Under the pieces are notes generated by a model that made no database searches, was not told the DNA's origin, and was given only the letters and a program-made list of their open reading frames with translations. The position numbers and the translations under genes are program-made. Positions 13,001-28,000 of a DNA stretch of 64,000 nt are shown one piece after another (position 1 is the stretch's first letter; each line of letters starts with the position of its first letter). Source of the DNA: Strix aluco (taxonomy: Eukaryota > Chordata > Aves > Strigiformes > Strigidae); the NCBI RefSeq assembly GCF_031877795.1, contig NC_133955.1, forward strand, positions 1,922,001-1,986,000, written 5' to 3'.

Positions 13001-16000
13001 TCAAGCTCCAAGCCCTGTGAGCTGGACACCTTAGTGGGCTTCTCCCTTCCTTTTTTCTAGAGCCCTTGTGCCAACAGAAGATCACTCTTCTGGCCAGCCC
13101 CAAAGGCAGTGAGCCAAGGAGTAGACACTGCAGATGTTTTCTGCTAAGGAAGAATAATTTTGAGAAGGGGATTTAGGAGGGAGCAATTCATTCCTCCTGC
13201 CCACCTATCTGACAGGCACTGGAGTTTTCTAGGGTCTCCACAGCTGCATCAGCACCAGCAAAGACCATACTCACAAGTGCCACTGTTTGCTGCATGATGC
13301 TCAAGCAAGCCCTGCACTGTTGTGTAGCTGCCCAAACACAAGGCCACTGAAGGCATCTGCCTTTCTCCGCAAGATGGAGAAGTGGAGGAACACGTGACCC
13401 ATAGCACCAACACCACAGCACAGAGTCTCACTAAGCAGCCAGTGGTGACAGTGCTGCCTTCACATGTATGGCTCTAAGCCTGCTCCAGGGCCGCCACCAG
13501 TGGTGGGCACCATCTGGACCAGAACAGTTGCTCCACATTGGCTTGCCTGGACTCTCTGGCTTTTCAGCTAAACTGCTGTGGCACAGCACTAAATATTTAG
13601 GCAGAGGCAACCTCTAAATCTCTATTTATAAGCCTCACCCAGCTTCTCACTGCTGGAACACACACTCAGGTGAAAAGCATAATCCTTCAATTACCCATGC
13701 ATTCTTTAGCTCTAAATGCATAGACTCTGGGAGGCTCAGGTGGGATGCGCTGCTTACACTCCCCATGGTAATTGTTTGGGATTTTTTACTTAATTTGGGT
13801 AAAGATCATGCCAAGAATGTCAGTGGCTGGGGGAGGGTCTGAGCTTGCCAAACCTCCTTGCATAGAAATGCCCAACTCTGTCTCACTGTATCAGCACTGC
13901 ATGAGACATCTCCTCCACCACCCAGCCGGCAGCGGCACGCTGATGATGGGCACCTTTGGATCTGGGCCTCTGATCACCACATTTGGGTGTGTGGAAGCAG
14001 ATTTTCCACCATGGCTGATGTGTCTGGGACCCTGGGCAACTGCACTTGCTTCTGGGTCCTCCGTCCATCTCACTTCACCCTCATTTCTCTGCAGGTCACT
14101 CAATGGTGCAACGGACATCAGAGAATTCCCAGACCTTAAAGGCACCACCAGCCTAGAAGTTTTGTGAGTGGCAACTCTTTCTCTTTTACCCTGTTATTTG
14201 TGCTCTTCCTCCCTTCAAGGTGGTCCAGGCTGTTTCAGTGAGGACAACTTTCGCAGTGCTGTGCAGTTGGTTGTCTTCAGCTCTGCCTCTCCCTGATCAC
14301 TCACCTCTCTGCTTCGTTTCACCCCTGTGGCTCCTGAAAGCAGCTTTCCTCTCTGTGAGTTGCTCTCTTGGTACTGTTGAGTGTGCTCCAATCTTTTTTT
14401 GATTTTTTTTCTTCCTTCCTTTCTGCATCTGTAAAGGAATGAGCCTTTGGGTGCAATGCTTCAGCGTGGTCTGCTGAGACGCAGCGTCTGCCCATGCTGG
14501 GACCAGCACTGATAGCGCAGTGCAAGAAACATCTGCTGTGTTTGCCACACATTTGCCACCCAGGCTGGAGACTTCTGGAACTCGTCTGGTCCCATCCTCA
14601 CACCACCAGACCCAGGAGAGCAGGAGCCTGGAGGACATGCTGTCTCTGGCTACCCACGGTTCTCCTCTCCAGGGCACTGGTCCACATGCTGTGCCCAAAC
14701 TGGGAGCACTCCAGCCCAGGAGTGTGACCTGGCCATGCCTTGCCTCAGGGACCCAGGACCACCCCCTGTACATGGGTTTCTGAGGTAGTCATGGCTTCAG
14801 GTGGATCACCAGTCTGGACAATGGGGAAGTGGGATGGCAGAGCATGCCACGGAGGGCACTGCCACCTGCCCTCGACATGGCCAAGGACAGAGTGAATTCA
14901 GTCTCAGCAACATCCCAGAACTTCTTATAGGCACATTCACCTTTATGAGGTCCAGCAGCAGTGCCCATTTCCAAGTCAGTTTTTGTTTCTCTCCAGGTAT
15001 TTCATTATTCCATTGATATTGTCTCTCCTGCCGCTATCTGGGACCAGTAGCTGGACTTGCAGGTCGCAGTCTGTGCGCTGACTCTCAGTAACACCATTTC
15101 TTCTCTCTCCTCCACTCCTCTAGGACCTTGACCCGGGCAGGCATTCGTTTACTCCCCAGGGGAATGTGCCAGCAGCTGCCCAGCCTCCGAGTTCTGTGAG
15201 TAACACGTTTCTCTCTCCTGCCTGGTCTTTAGAGAAGTGCCATCAGAAACCAGGCTTTCTTCTTGTTTAGCTCAGCAAGGGGACCAGCTATGGAAGACCA
15301 TCCTGTAGTTCTTGTTCCCGTTATCCTTTCCATGCAGAAAACACTACCTTTTTAGGCACTACTTTGACCTCTGCGTGTTCTTGAACTTGCTTCATCCTAG
15401 CGTGATGCTCTGGACTCAGGGCTGTAAGCAAGAAGGCACATCCACATTTGCCTCCTCCTTGCTCTGCACCAGTGGGAACTGTCTGCCCCATGCAAGGAGG
15501 GTAGAGAGGGTGCAAAGCATCAGCATTTCAGAGCTCCTACTTATCTACAGCACAAAATCCAGGGGTAGATCACATTTCACACAATGCTTTGCCCTGGTGT
15601 TGGCTTGCTGCAGTTGCAGCTCCAGCAAGTGCCATCATCTGGAGGAAGGATCTTGTTCACACTCTGGGAGGGGACAGGCCTGACCTGATAGAGACCTGCA
15701 AGGCCACACAGCCATGGCCCCTCATGCGGTACAGCAGTGGTCAGGGTTTTGCTCAGAGTCTCTAAGCTGCTTTGGCTCTACCTGCTTGACAAGGCACTGA
15801 ATGATGCTGAGTGGGGGGGATGTGCTTTCTTCTTTAACTTGGTACATCATGAAATCAGCATCTCGGAAAGACTCCCACATCTCAGGAATCACACTCCTCA
15901 TTCCTGAGATCCCCAACCTTGTCTGCAGTTGAAGACATCCTCAGGAAATAAGTCATGAACCAGATTTATACAAGTTTGCAGCCTTAGGGCAAGCAAGAGA

Positions 16001-19000
16001 CTTGCCTCTCAGCAGTCTTTATACAATCAAGCTGAAATGAAAACAAGTTTGTTCCAGGAAAGCAACAGGAGTGAATTCTTGATCACAGAAATTGGAAACA
16101 AGAGAAAAACATAAAAATAAAAGAACACAATTTGTAACTTAGCAGATCACAGCATTTTGGCTCCAGCTGTCCCTGTAGGGAAGATCTCTCATCTTTAGAC
16201 ATCTGGACCAACTCAGTGGACATCTTGCCACCAAAGTGTCGCCTTTGGAATGGCCCAGGTTGTAGGGTCCCAGGCACTCTCTTTATGTTTGCAAGTTATC
16301 AGACTGCAAACCTTCACAGCAGAGCCTGTTCTTCACGCCTGTCCCCTCCTTGTGGGAGAGTTTTGCTGGGACACCCCACCTTGTTCCTTGTTCCTTGTTC
16401 CTCTTTCCCAGTTAATTTTACTGACATTAATTGCTTTGCTTTCAGAGTTTGGAGAGACGGTATGTGGGCCAATATTTGTTCATGTTTACATCTCTCTTGC
16501 CTTTGAAATGTGTTGGCCTTCTGTCCCTGCAGAGCTGGTGGTTGTTCTCGCCGCCTTCCCCCACTTTGCCAGCCCCTTGGCAGTTCATCAGGTTGACATT
16601 ACGACTGTGACACATCTGAACACAGATGATACAGTTAACGTCACATTTCTGGCCTCCTACTGCTCACATCATGCTGCAGATTTTCAGCAGAAATCTTGCA
16701 CAGGGGCTGTAGGAGCCACCTCAGGGGCATGAAGCTCGCAGCTGCACTGTGGTGTCGGTCTGTGCATGAGCACTGAGCCCAGCACACCCAGGCAGGGCAG
16801 CCTTGCTGAGCCTGAGCTCAGCATCAACCTGACATCATCTCGCTGCTTTTGTCCAGAGCTTCTGTGGCTCAGGGCACAGATGTGTCTTTCCTCTCAAGCA
16901 GAAATAGCTGAAGGTTCCCTGAGCAGAGCTAAAGTCCCTTGATGACATCAGCACCTTCACCCTGATGTTTCCACAACACAGCTTCAGTGACTGAGGCTGC
17001 TCTACTGGTACATACTGGGTTGCATCTGGTTACCCTCGCTCTGGAGAAACCAGAATTAACTCCTGGGGCTGCATTCTCCCTCCATCACTGTCTAGCTAAT
17101 GCACCACGTTGACACAGAGATCAGGGAAAAGTGACTGATGCTATAGCTCTTTCTCCATAGTGATAGTCTCCAGAGCAAAGCACAAAACTTTTGGTTGCTT
17201 TTTCATCCCTCCTTCTCCCCACCATGGAAAACTGGTGGAGAGGGGGTTGGCAAGAAAATAAATAATTGAAACGTTTTAGCAGCAACTTACTGGCAGAAAG
17301 ATGGAAACTGAGTTTGGCAAGTCGGCAGAGAGGCCACATACAAAACTACCCTGGGGCAAATTTCCCTTTAAACAGTCACAAATCCAGCCTCTGCTGGTGG
17401 GGGAAAAAGTTGATTTTAAGCTTTACTCCTTACCCAGCCCATTTCAGTTTTAATAAATGCACATTAAGCTGTGCCAGCATAGATTTTCCTCTGACTACCA
17501 AGTCACTTTACCCTGGACACTGACATGCCACCAGGCTATGAAGCAGTGGGAACAGGAGTTTGCTGGGAATTGCTTTCAAGTGGCAGCACTTGAAAGAATG
17601 GGGAAGAGGGATTTTCACAGTCTGTAATGCCATGTACTAAATCCCTGCCTGTGCCACAACCCCTTCCTTAGCCCTGGGGAGGAGCCAGGAAAGGCTGAAT
17701 GGAGAGCAGGCGAGGGGCAGTTGGGTTTGCTGTGCCAGGAAGGAGGCAGGGCAACTGGCTGGCTGTTCTGCTGGCCAAAACCTCCCCAGGCTCTGCAAGC
17801 ACATCTGCAGCTTTTGTGAGCTTTCCCATCGACAACAGCAGGACGGGAGCTCTGGCACAAACACCTCTCTGCTTTGCCCACAGAAAAGCAAGGCTGTGCA
17901 CGGCAGAAGTTGGCACGGCTGTGTCTCACAGCTGACTGGGGGCTGCGGAGAAAAAGCCCACCCCAGCTGTAGAAGCAGCTCCATCAGTCCACAGCTTGTG
18001 CTGGAGGGAGCTGGGCTGGGGCTGGTTGAGTAGGTAAACCACCGAGCAATCCTCACCTTGCACAGAGACGCTCAGAGCACGTGTCAGGTCGGTGCAGAGT
18101 GGAGATCTGCCCTGCCTGGGGTTACTGCTCCCTGCAGCTGTGCAAAATGGAAGTCGGGTCATCCCCCTCTCCAGCAATATCTGCTTTCCAAGGGAGGGCT
18201 CAGGGGCACTCGCTTTTGATCTCTTAACATTTTTGTGATGGTTCTTCCCCTGCAGAGAACTGTCACACAACCAAATCGAAGATCTGCCCAGTTTCCACCG
18301 GTGTCAGCGGCTGGAGGAGCTGTGAGTAAAGAGATGCCCTCACTTGTGCCATGCTCTGGGGGCAAGGGGACGATTCGGGGATAGAGGCAGCTCCCACACA
18401 TGGAACTCAACCTCCACCGAGCGCTGGGAAAGCTGAGCATTATAACTCACTATTGGACTGCAAGTGGACCAGAGCCCCACGCTTTGCCCCAGTGCAAATA
18501 CAGAATAAAACCACATTCCCTGCGCATAGGAGCTTAATTCACTCAGGTCTTTTCAGAGGTCCCAGCCACAGCAAACAGAAGTAGGATGTGACAGCACTGA
18601 ATTTTACTTCACTAATTCAAGTCCCAGTATGAGCTAATCAAGAATGGGGTTTATCTCTACCATAAATGTCTTCTGCTTCAAGGCCCCATGCCATGGGCAC
18701 AAAGCAGCCCTTAGCCACACTGCTCAGGGCTAGCCCCTCCGTAGAGAAGATTGATTTTTTCCATCTGTGTAGCACTTGAATCGGGTCCCCTCTGGGCCCT
18801 GGGAGGCACCTCTGTTTCTCTGAGACAGAGCTGTTTGTGCTCAGTTCAAAGTGTCTGGAGATCTTGCCCTACATTTCAAATCAAACAGTTCTTGGCCTTT
18901 TTCAGTTAAAAAGAAATTAAAAATAATAGACTCCAAGGTTTTTTATAGAATACAGAAACCTGGAAGAATAGATGTGTGGAGTGGCATTCCCACAAAAATA

Positions 19001-22000
19001 CACTGGAGAGGTTGTCCCTCCTCTCTGCAGCCCCCCAGCCTGGATGGCCAGACCATTTCATGCCTTAGTGAAATCAGACATTAGGACACCATATAAAATC
19101 CCATGAAAACGAGTAACAGTCCTTGCTTCCTCTTCAGGAGCTCTGAGGACAAAGTTAGAGCTGGATGTATTTTTATCTAGAAAATACCACAGAAAAAGTT
19201 CCATATAATACCCCAGGAAATTCCAAATACCCCAGGAAAAAGTTTGAAAAAATAGAGAAGACACCCAAAAAAGAACAAAATTCCAGAATTCCAGACCTGT
19301 AGTTTCATGCATTGTGCCTAAATTTCTTCTTACAAGATTTTTTAATATGCCAAATTCAGACTTATCAGTAATATGCACAGTAAATCCCTCTTTCAGACTA
19401 CTGAGGTCAGACAGACTGTGTCTTAAATTAACATTTTCTTACAAAAATGAGTATTTGGTCCCTTAAGCCCAAAGTTATCATCCTGTAAGCCCCACCGCCA
19501 CCAGGCATCAGCATTCCTGCTGGGAAATACGTTGGAAACAAGTCTGGTGGTGCAAGGTGGTACAGCCTGGCATGCAAACAACTTATGTGTGCCAGTCACT
19601 CTGCTGTAAGTGCCAATGTGCAGGTCTTTGCCTGCAACACACAGGTGGTCCCTCGCAGCTAAACATCCTTGAATTATTTTTCAGTAGCTTGCTTCCCAAG
19701 CTCCACCTTTCCCACTCAGTGCTCCTCTACCTGAGACACCCACATTTGTGCACAGAGTTTCCCATGGCCCTCACTTGAAATCTTAACTAGACGTACAAGC
19801 ATGACTTCTTAGCTACATGGGGCACTGAGAAACCAGGAGTAGAGCAGATACGAAAGCCTCAAGCCCCTGCCTCTGAAACATGAACATGTGGCCAAGTACC
19901 AGCTGAGACATTACAGCCATCATGTGCAGGGCCTTGTGTGACAGGAGCCAAGATCACTTCTGAGTCTGAAAGCAGGTGAGCCACCCAACAAACGTCCAGG
20001 AGGAAGAGCACTAGGCAGTGGCTGTCTCCCCTTGCAAAAGGTCACACATGGGGAGACCACTTCTGCAGATCTGGGCATTCGTGATGGGCATTTTGTGGGA
20101 ATTTAAAAAACTATTCACTATTGTTCCACACTGGGAAAAAAAAAAAAAAAAAAACAAACCTGAAAAACTGTGAATGTTTCCCACAAAGTGGATGCTTGGA
20201 TCAGTTCTAGATGTCTCTTGGGGGGTGTGGGGAGGGTATAGGTCGGTCGGCAAACACCATGTGAGCTCTTACCCTGCTCCCTCCCCTACCCCAGGGAGTG
20301 CAGGACGTTGCTGGAAGGGGGATGTGCAGGCGCTGAGGCACTTTATCAAAATACATGTGCAGGATGTTGATGGTGGGTTCAGCAAGACATCAGGATTTTT
20401 CTTCATGAAAAGTTGAGATGTCTTCAGCCCTCAAAACCCCCTCATTATCACCAAAGCAAAGGGCAGCAGTCCTTCCTGAAGGGCGACACAAAGCTGTTTG
20501 CTGACTCACTGGCTCCAAGCTCTCCTCTTTTGGTCTGGACTAAGCAGTTTGCAGACTTAGGGTGGAGCAGAGCGGGAAACCAGCAGGGCTTTGGAGATAA
20601 TGGGGCACCTTTAACAACTGCACATCAATGGCACTTTACTGTGCCATGATGGCATCAAAAGGAGAGGCTGTCTGAGCCCTGGAGCTGCCCACAGGAGAGA
20701 ATGACTTTGAGCTGTTTGGTTGCTCATCCTGTTTACCCCTTGAAATTAGAGTAGGTCTCCAAAGCTCAAATGATAACTTCCACTGTGAAAGTTTGCATCT
20801 GCTACCATGGGACAAAGAGCCCTACAAAGTACAAATGCTGCCATCAGCTATTTTCTCAAACAAGTTTCTTTTTTTTCAGAGGTCTCCAGCACAACAGGAT
20901 CCATGAAATCAGAGCAGACACCTTCGTGCAGTTGATGGCCCTGCGCTCCATGTAAGTATTGTCTTGTAAGGCAAACAACTGGGCTTTTTGCTAGGGGAAG
21001 GGGAACCGTGAGGACCCAGCCAAGCTGATGTGGAGTTTCACAACCCCACTCCCTCTGCCTCTGCTGGGAGGCTTTGCTGTCTAGTCCCTCTTCCACCTCC
21101 CCTTACAAAAGAACAGGGCACAAACCTTCCCTCTGGTTTCCTTTCTGCATGCAGACGCCCCCTGTAAATAAACTCATTACCTGCCAGCCTTACTGCCCAC
21201 ACATGTGGGCATTGCACACCACACGCTCTAACCACACGCCACAACTCGCGTGGTGTACAGCACACGTTAGGGTCACCCGACTCCTAAATGCCCATGCAGA
21301 CGTGGGCTCATGGCAGGGATTCACCACGGTGTGCACGAGCTCTAGCACCCCTTTCCCTACACCTGCTAGTCCTGGGCCGCGCAGTCCCGGGACATCTGTG
21401 CAGAATATCCCATCTGATTGGGGACTGTGTCCCCACAACTCAGAAGCATATGTTAGATGTATTAAGTGCTCACAAGCGTGCACATATCCTACATGCATCG
21501 TGACATGCATAGTAGACAGCCCACCTAAGTGCTTGGCACCTTTGAGAAGCTAGTAAGGCTCCACAGGATGTGATGCTCCCTGTGACATGTGGGAAGAGCC
21601 CTCCAAGTGCTGATGGTCTTTGTTTACTGTCCTGTTAGGAAGTGAACTGAGTCGCATAAAAGCTTTTTCCCATGGTGCAGCAATGTGAGTGCCATTTAAT
21701 AGGCCAGCATTCCTAGCGATCCCGTGACACCATGTTTACAACTGCACAGGAACACTCACGTATTACATTTCAGACAAGCATGCAAATATGAGCATGCTGC
21801 TGCCACACTACAGTCACATAAACAGCTGAGCAGGCAAGCTCTAGCATTTGCCTTTGGGTATGTTCTGGGTCCCTGTGGCAAGGATTTATGTCACCCAACT
21901 TCAGCCTTCTGCAGTGTGACGCACACATCTAGGCAGGCACCCCCGGCTCCATTCAGAGCTGGGGAGATGGAGATACATGTAGGACATTGCTTGTGCAGTC

Positions 22001-25000
22001 AGCCTTAGGAGAATAAATGCTTCCTGATATGCTGGTTCCCCTCTGCTGATGACAGAGGGAGTCGAGCCCTCTAGCTCAGATGGAAGCAGAGCTTACTGAG
22101 GAGCTTCAGTGAATCCAAGCCAACTGTACATGACAGGAGACACTCTAAGATGACCTTGGCTCACCTTCCCCACAGTCCCTGACCCTATCTGCTCTTGCCT
22201 GGGCACCCAGCACTATGACTGCATCAGGGATACCCTGGCACTAAGGCATAACCTGTCTACTGCTCTGAAGTTCAGCATGTTATCATAAAATCACTAAATT
22301 TATAGAAATGAACCCAGAAAGGAACCTTTCCCCTTGGTCTCAGTGGAGGAGCTACTGCAAGGCAAACTGTTGTGCCCTCTGTTAGAAACCATCCATATAT
22401 AGACCCAAACATATTTGTCTCCAGGGAGCTGCAACAAGACCTGACCAAGCTGCTGCTGACCAAGGGGCTACAGATCCCACATTTGCTCACATCAAACCCC
22501 TTGGCCAGGCCAGTGTCAGCAGCTTCACTGCCCTGCTCTGCGTCCCTCTTACTGCTGTGTCCTTGCCTTGCAGAGACCTGAGCTGGAATTACATCCAGTT
22601 TATTCACCCTGAAGCCTTTGTGACCCTGCACTCGCTCACCAAGCTGTAAGTTGCAGTGATACTTCTTTCACAGTGGGCCATGGACAGCAGGTATCTGAGA
22701 ACCTCAGACTGACTCCCCAAGCTACCAGGACACCCGGCATTTAGATATCAGAAGGCTGCAGTGCTGAGGTGCATGTCTCAGCACTGACATGGGCAGACCA
22801 AATCCCAAGCTTCCTATCAATATTAAAGGGATGATGAAAGTGCAGAAGGGGCTCTCACCCTGAACACTTAAACCTTCCCTTTCCGATGCTTTCATATCTC
22901 CCTTGGATGCCTTTATGAAAGATCAGCATGATAGATCACAGAATCACAGAATCATCTCGGTTGGAAAAGACCTTGAAGATCATCTAGTCCAACCATTAAC
23001 CTTACACTGACCGTTCTAAATCGCTTCAGCAAGAGTCACTGCAGACCATCTTTGTTGGCTCTGGAGGGGTCCCCAGTCCTCAGTCCCCTCACTAAGACTC
23101 TTGGGTATTTTATGGGCTGGGAGATGCAGTCATACCTCACCTATTGTAGGGGAAGTGGTGGGGGAAGAGATGCACGGGACAGATACCACCCAGAGCTTTC
23201 AGTGTGGGCATTAACCCCTGCCCCTCCTTTTCCCCAGGGATTGTGGTATCAATCCATTTATCTTGAGGATCCTGGTCCCCATGCAGCACCCAGCCCCATT
23301 TCAGCACCACATTTGAGGGAGCAATCAATGCAGGCAGCACGGCTCTCCAAGACTCTGCTTGGCTGAGATACCACTGTCAGCAAAACCCTGACTGCAATCT
23401 CCCTCTGCTTTCCCTTCACCAGGGACTTGACTGATAACCAGCTGGTCACGCTGCCTCTGGATGGTTTAGGTGGACTGACCCATCTGAAGCTCCAAGGCAA
23501 CCCGGCTCTCTCTGAGCCCTTCACCAAGGAGAGCTTCCCCAAAATGAGGTACTGGTGGTGTTGGCTCTTTCACTTCTGGTGCTCAGCATAGCCTGTGTTT
23601 GCTTATAGCAATCAGCCTCCTTCTTTCCTTGTTTATCTCATGCTTTCCTCCAACCTTTTAGGAGGTTGAGGAAGATTCATCTGCTGCTAACACACCTCAC
23701 CTTTTAAAGTCTTCCATGGGAGAGCGGTGATGTGCTCCAGGGTCTGCCACCCCCACCCCAAACACACACAGAAGTGGAAAGCATAGAGCTGGCCCAGCTC
23801 AGGGCTCCTCTCAATGGAAAACATTCCCAGAAGCCAGTCCTAGCTAATGACATCCAGCTTTCCTTCAGTAAACTCTGTGTGGCCGTGTCTTGTCCGCTAC
23901 GGATTAATGAGGAGCCTGAAGGGGTCAAACTGAGCAAGACGAGGCTGCAAAAGGCTTGGACCACAGTGCTACACTGCAGGCTCTGGCTCTCCTGACTCTC
24001 CCTTAGTGAAGGGTCTCCAGTGTGGCACTTGCCCTCAGGCTGAGGGGCCCATGGTCCAGATGTCTCAAATTCCCCTGAGGTGAAGCCATCTTTTACTTGG
24101 GTCTCCCAGGTGGTTCCCTTGAAGCCAAGGATGCATGAGCTGATGTTCCCACTCACCCAGTATGGGTTCCCAAGGCTGGAGCTTCTCAAATTTAGACACC
24201 CACTGCTGGGGTCACAGGTCACTGCACCAACACTGGGTTTAATACCTCAGGTCCAACGAGAAGTGTGGAGTTCTCACTTTGGTCTGCCTCAGCAGTGGTG
24301 CCTGCAGGGCTTTCTCTTCTGACTTTTTGGACTCATCAGAGCTGGGATCTGCTGCATGACTGGTTTCCAAATGGCAGGGCATCCCAGAAGCTTCTGGAGA
24401 GCTTTCCACACCCAAGATGGCAGTTCCTTGCGCAGAGCGGGTGAAGTTCAGCACTTTCAGGGGCGTTCCTCCTCTAAACTAATTCCATTGACGTCTGTGG
24501 ATCTGGTTTGAATTTGTACCAGAGAGACTGAGTCTGCAGGAGTGTTTCATTGAACCATGCCAGGCAATGGACCCATTAACATTTCCTAAATTTTGGGGTA
24601 CTGCCATTAAGTAGTCTTATTCTTGAGGCATATGTCTGGAGGAATCATCTTAGCCGTCCTGGGAGAATCTGTACCTCCTTTACCACCTTTCAATAATAGG
24701 ATTTAATTTGGAGCTTATAACAGGAAGCAAGCTTGTATACAGAGTTTCCATGGCCTCCCAGGGCTCAGCCAGAAATGTTTGGGAACTTAAAACAAAAGCA
24801 TATTTTTAGAATATAGAGTTTCACCATATTTACTGATCTTGTCAGAAGAACTTAATTGTCTGGAAAACCTGAAGTTCCTTTGCCTTCATCAGCAGTCTTC
24901 CTGACTTCCAGAAAAGAAGCAAGAGTTTGCTGTCTTTGAAGAAAATGCAGCTGCTGACTGATAGCCTGGTATTTCATCCAGATGATGTTCAGCTGCTGTT

Positions 25001-28000
25001 TAATTAACCTTGTAATACATGCTATAATTAACAACTAACAATTCTACTTTCAAGTAGAAATCAGACATATTAAAATAACTTGCTACACTTGAGAGGCCTG
25101 AAATTTCCCTGCCCAATCTGGCAGGGGTGAGCCATGCTCATGGAACTGGAGCTCGGAGGTGCCTCTCTGACCTTCAGCTACAAGCAAGGGGGACCTTGCA
25201 CTTGCTCAAGCTCTCAGGAAGCTTCTCACCTTGAACAAAAGAAAGGATGCCCAGCAATATGGCCTTGGGGTTAAAAATGAAGATTCCACATGCACATGGC
25301 ATATTGCCAGATGGCACGGAAAAGAAAGGCTAATTCTGTCTAGGGAGAACTGCAGAAAGATTTCTAGGAATTATCCAGGAACTTAAGTGCAGTTTCCAAA
25401 CCTGGTGTTTGACAACATCTTATTGACAGTGGCTTAAGTGCCAAAAGCGAGGCAGTGCAGAGACACTGTGGGGTGACTTGGGTCCACACTCTGTCCTATG
25501 TGGAGGCCTTCACAAGAGTAAAGTCACAGAATCACTGAATCATTCAGGTTGGAAAAGACCCTTGGGATCATCGAGCCCAACCCTCAACCTGACTCTACAC
25601 AGTTCTCCCCTACCCCACATCCCCCCACAGCTCATCCAAACGGCCCTTAAACACACCCAGGGGTGGGGACTCCACCCCCTCCCTGGGCAGCCTATTCCAC
25701 TCTCTGACCACTCTTGCTGGGAAACATTTGTTCCTCATGTCCAGCCTGAACCTCCCCTGTTGCAGTTTAAAGCCGTTCCCCCTTGTTCTGTCACTAATTC
25801 CCTGGGAGAAGAGACCAGCACCAACCTCTCCACAACGTCCTTTCAGGGAGCTGTAGAGAGTGATGAGGGCTCCCCTCAGCCTTCTATTCCAATGTCCTGC
25901 TCCAATGTAACCATCACCTGATTGGCTTTTGTCATATGTGGAAATTAAGCAAAATGTGCAAAGCAATGGAGAGCAGGTCATGGAGGTGGTGCACCTAAAA
26001 GTTCTGCTTTCTTCCTTTGCAGAGTCCTTGAGGTACCTTACGCCTACCAGTGCTGTGCCTATGGAAGCTGCAGCACTTTCTTCAAGATGTCCAACCAATG
26101 GGAGGCAGAAGACATGAGCCCTGAGGAGGAGGATCCCCACAAGAGGACCATGGAATTGTTTCCAGGTCATGTTGATAATCACTGTAAGTAAACTGGACTG
26201 AATGGTGATCAGTCCATGGGCAGGGCCATGCTGCGAGCTAGGATGCAATCCTGCATTTGCAGGAGTGGTCCCACCGCCAGCCGTGGAGTTACACCTGCCT
26301 CAGGAAGGCAGGCTGATCCTTCTCCAGCTCTGGTGGTCAGCTGCTGTGAATGGGCTTCAATTAGTGTCACTGCACTGGAGAAAGAGCCGAGCTGGCACAT
26401 CGAAACCTTCACAATCTAACAGAAAAGTCTGGCAGCCCTCAACAGCATGGACAATCTGCTAATTTGTCCTTGGTTACTACAGAGGGAGACTACCCAAGCC
26501 ACTGAAAGGTGGCTGAGGTTACATGGGACAGCTTCTGGGCTTGGTCATTAGACTTCTGGGCAGTATGGAGCCTTTGGCAAGGGCATCAGTCTGTTGCTAC
26601 AACATACAGAGGTGGACCCTAGGATTAATCTGAATAAGAGAATGAACTCAAAGAACTGGAATGTGCAGCTGGCTGGAGGTGAAGAGACCTGTGTCTGTGC
26701 TACTTTTGTGCATGTACCCTGATGCTAGAGCAAATGTCAGGGTTAGGTGTGAACCAAAGGACATGTTTGGGGAATATGATGAGCTCAGCACAGGGGCTGA
26801 CCTATGCAGGACAGAAGTGACTCCACAGTTAAAGACGAGCAGCGCTTTCTGTTCAAGAGTCAGTTTATCCTGTGCTCCAAAATGCACTTCTGCATAGATC
26901 TCCATAAAATCAGTTGCACAAGGCCAGCAGAGGAGTGTGCAAAGCACACCTCCTGCACCCACAGACACAGCCGAGCAGCAGCTCCAGGCAGAAAGCTGGT
27001 GTGATCCCTTCGCAAGGGAATCTCAGAATAATGTGAACAAAAGCATGAGACGCTTTGCTTCCTCTGTAACTGCTGGAAAGTGGAAATAGCATTTCAGGAC
27101 AGAGCTTGGACGCTGAATTTGTTTATACGTTTGTGTAAATACAGAGGCCACATGCAATTCCAAGGTCTGAAATGCCCTGTAGGCAAAACCGCATTGTGCT
27201 GTGTGTCTGTAGGAGACGGGGAGAGGGCTGAGTACCTGGGGAGCACTTGACTCACCTGCTCCCAGGAGCACCATGCACCCAGCCATAAGCAGGGGCTCTG
27301 CAGAATCTCCTCCTACATTCTAAACAGGCAGGACTAGATCTGGAGGCAGGTATCAACCCAGAGCAGTTGGATTCTGTGTGGTAAAGCAGTGATGGGAGGC
27401 AGGATGACCCAGACATTTTATGACACAGCCAGTGCGTCATGAGCCCTGTGTTCCTGCTCCTGCCATCTGCCCTGCCCTGATTCTTCACCGACTAGGAATA
27501 AACTTTAGCAGCGTAAAATGTCCAGCCAGAGGCTAGCAAGTGTGATTCCTACCAGCATGATGTGGCTCCTGGAAACATGGTAGACTTGGTGGTTACATTG
27601 GGCAGACAGTACAGAGGAGCCATATGTTACGGTCATTGCTGCAGGAATTTCTTCTCAGCTGGGTCAGTTTTTCCGTCATTAATGCAGCCCATACTTTAAC
27701 AGTCCTTGCGCATATAGTTGGGGTGTTTGCCCAGCAAGTTACAGCATCTGTGAAAAGACCTGGTTTGCGGTCAGGGCACGTAGTACTGCTTACAGACCTG
27801 CTTTTGCTAGGCACCAAAGCCTTTGATGTCTCAAAGGATGCACTCCCCTGGCCCTGTCAGCAGACCAATACCTACTAAAGGCTCCCAGGCCACCAAGCCA
27901 GGCTCAGCCTCATGGACTGTATGTGTGTTCATGAGATTTTAGGACCAGAGGGGAATGCTGACTGATTCTAAGATGTGCCAGATGAGACTATTAGCAGCTC

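Larger units (their letters stand above)
18322..20879 (+). other. LGR6 intron
   Basis: GT-AG intron of 2.6 kb. It contains an A/T-rich stretch with short repeated CCCCAGGAAA words (19150-19270) and a 19-base poly(A) run (20136-20154). No coding unit is recognised. Confidence 0.85.

Noticed and set aside
16250..16732. 160-codon plus-strand frame in an LGR6 intron
   Set aside because: It has no domain and lies within an intron bounded by well-defined LRR exons that join in frame without it.
25610..26248. 212-codon minus-strand frame
   Set aside because: Its C-terminal half is CR1 ORF2 and the N-terminal half is antisense to the LGR6 hinge exon and intron.
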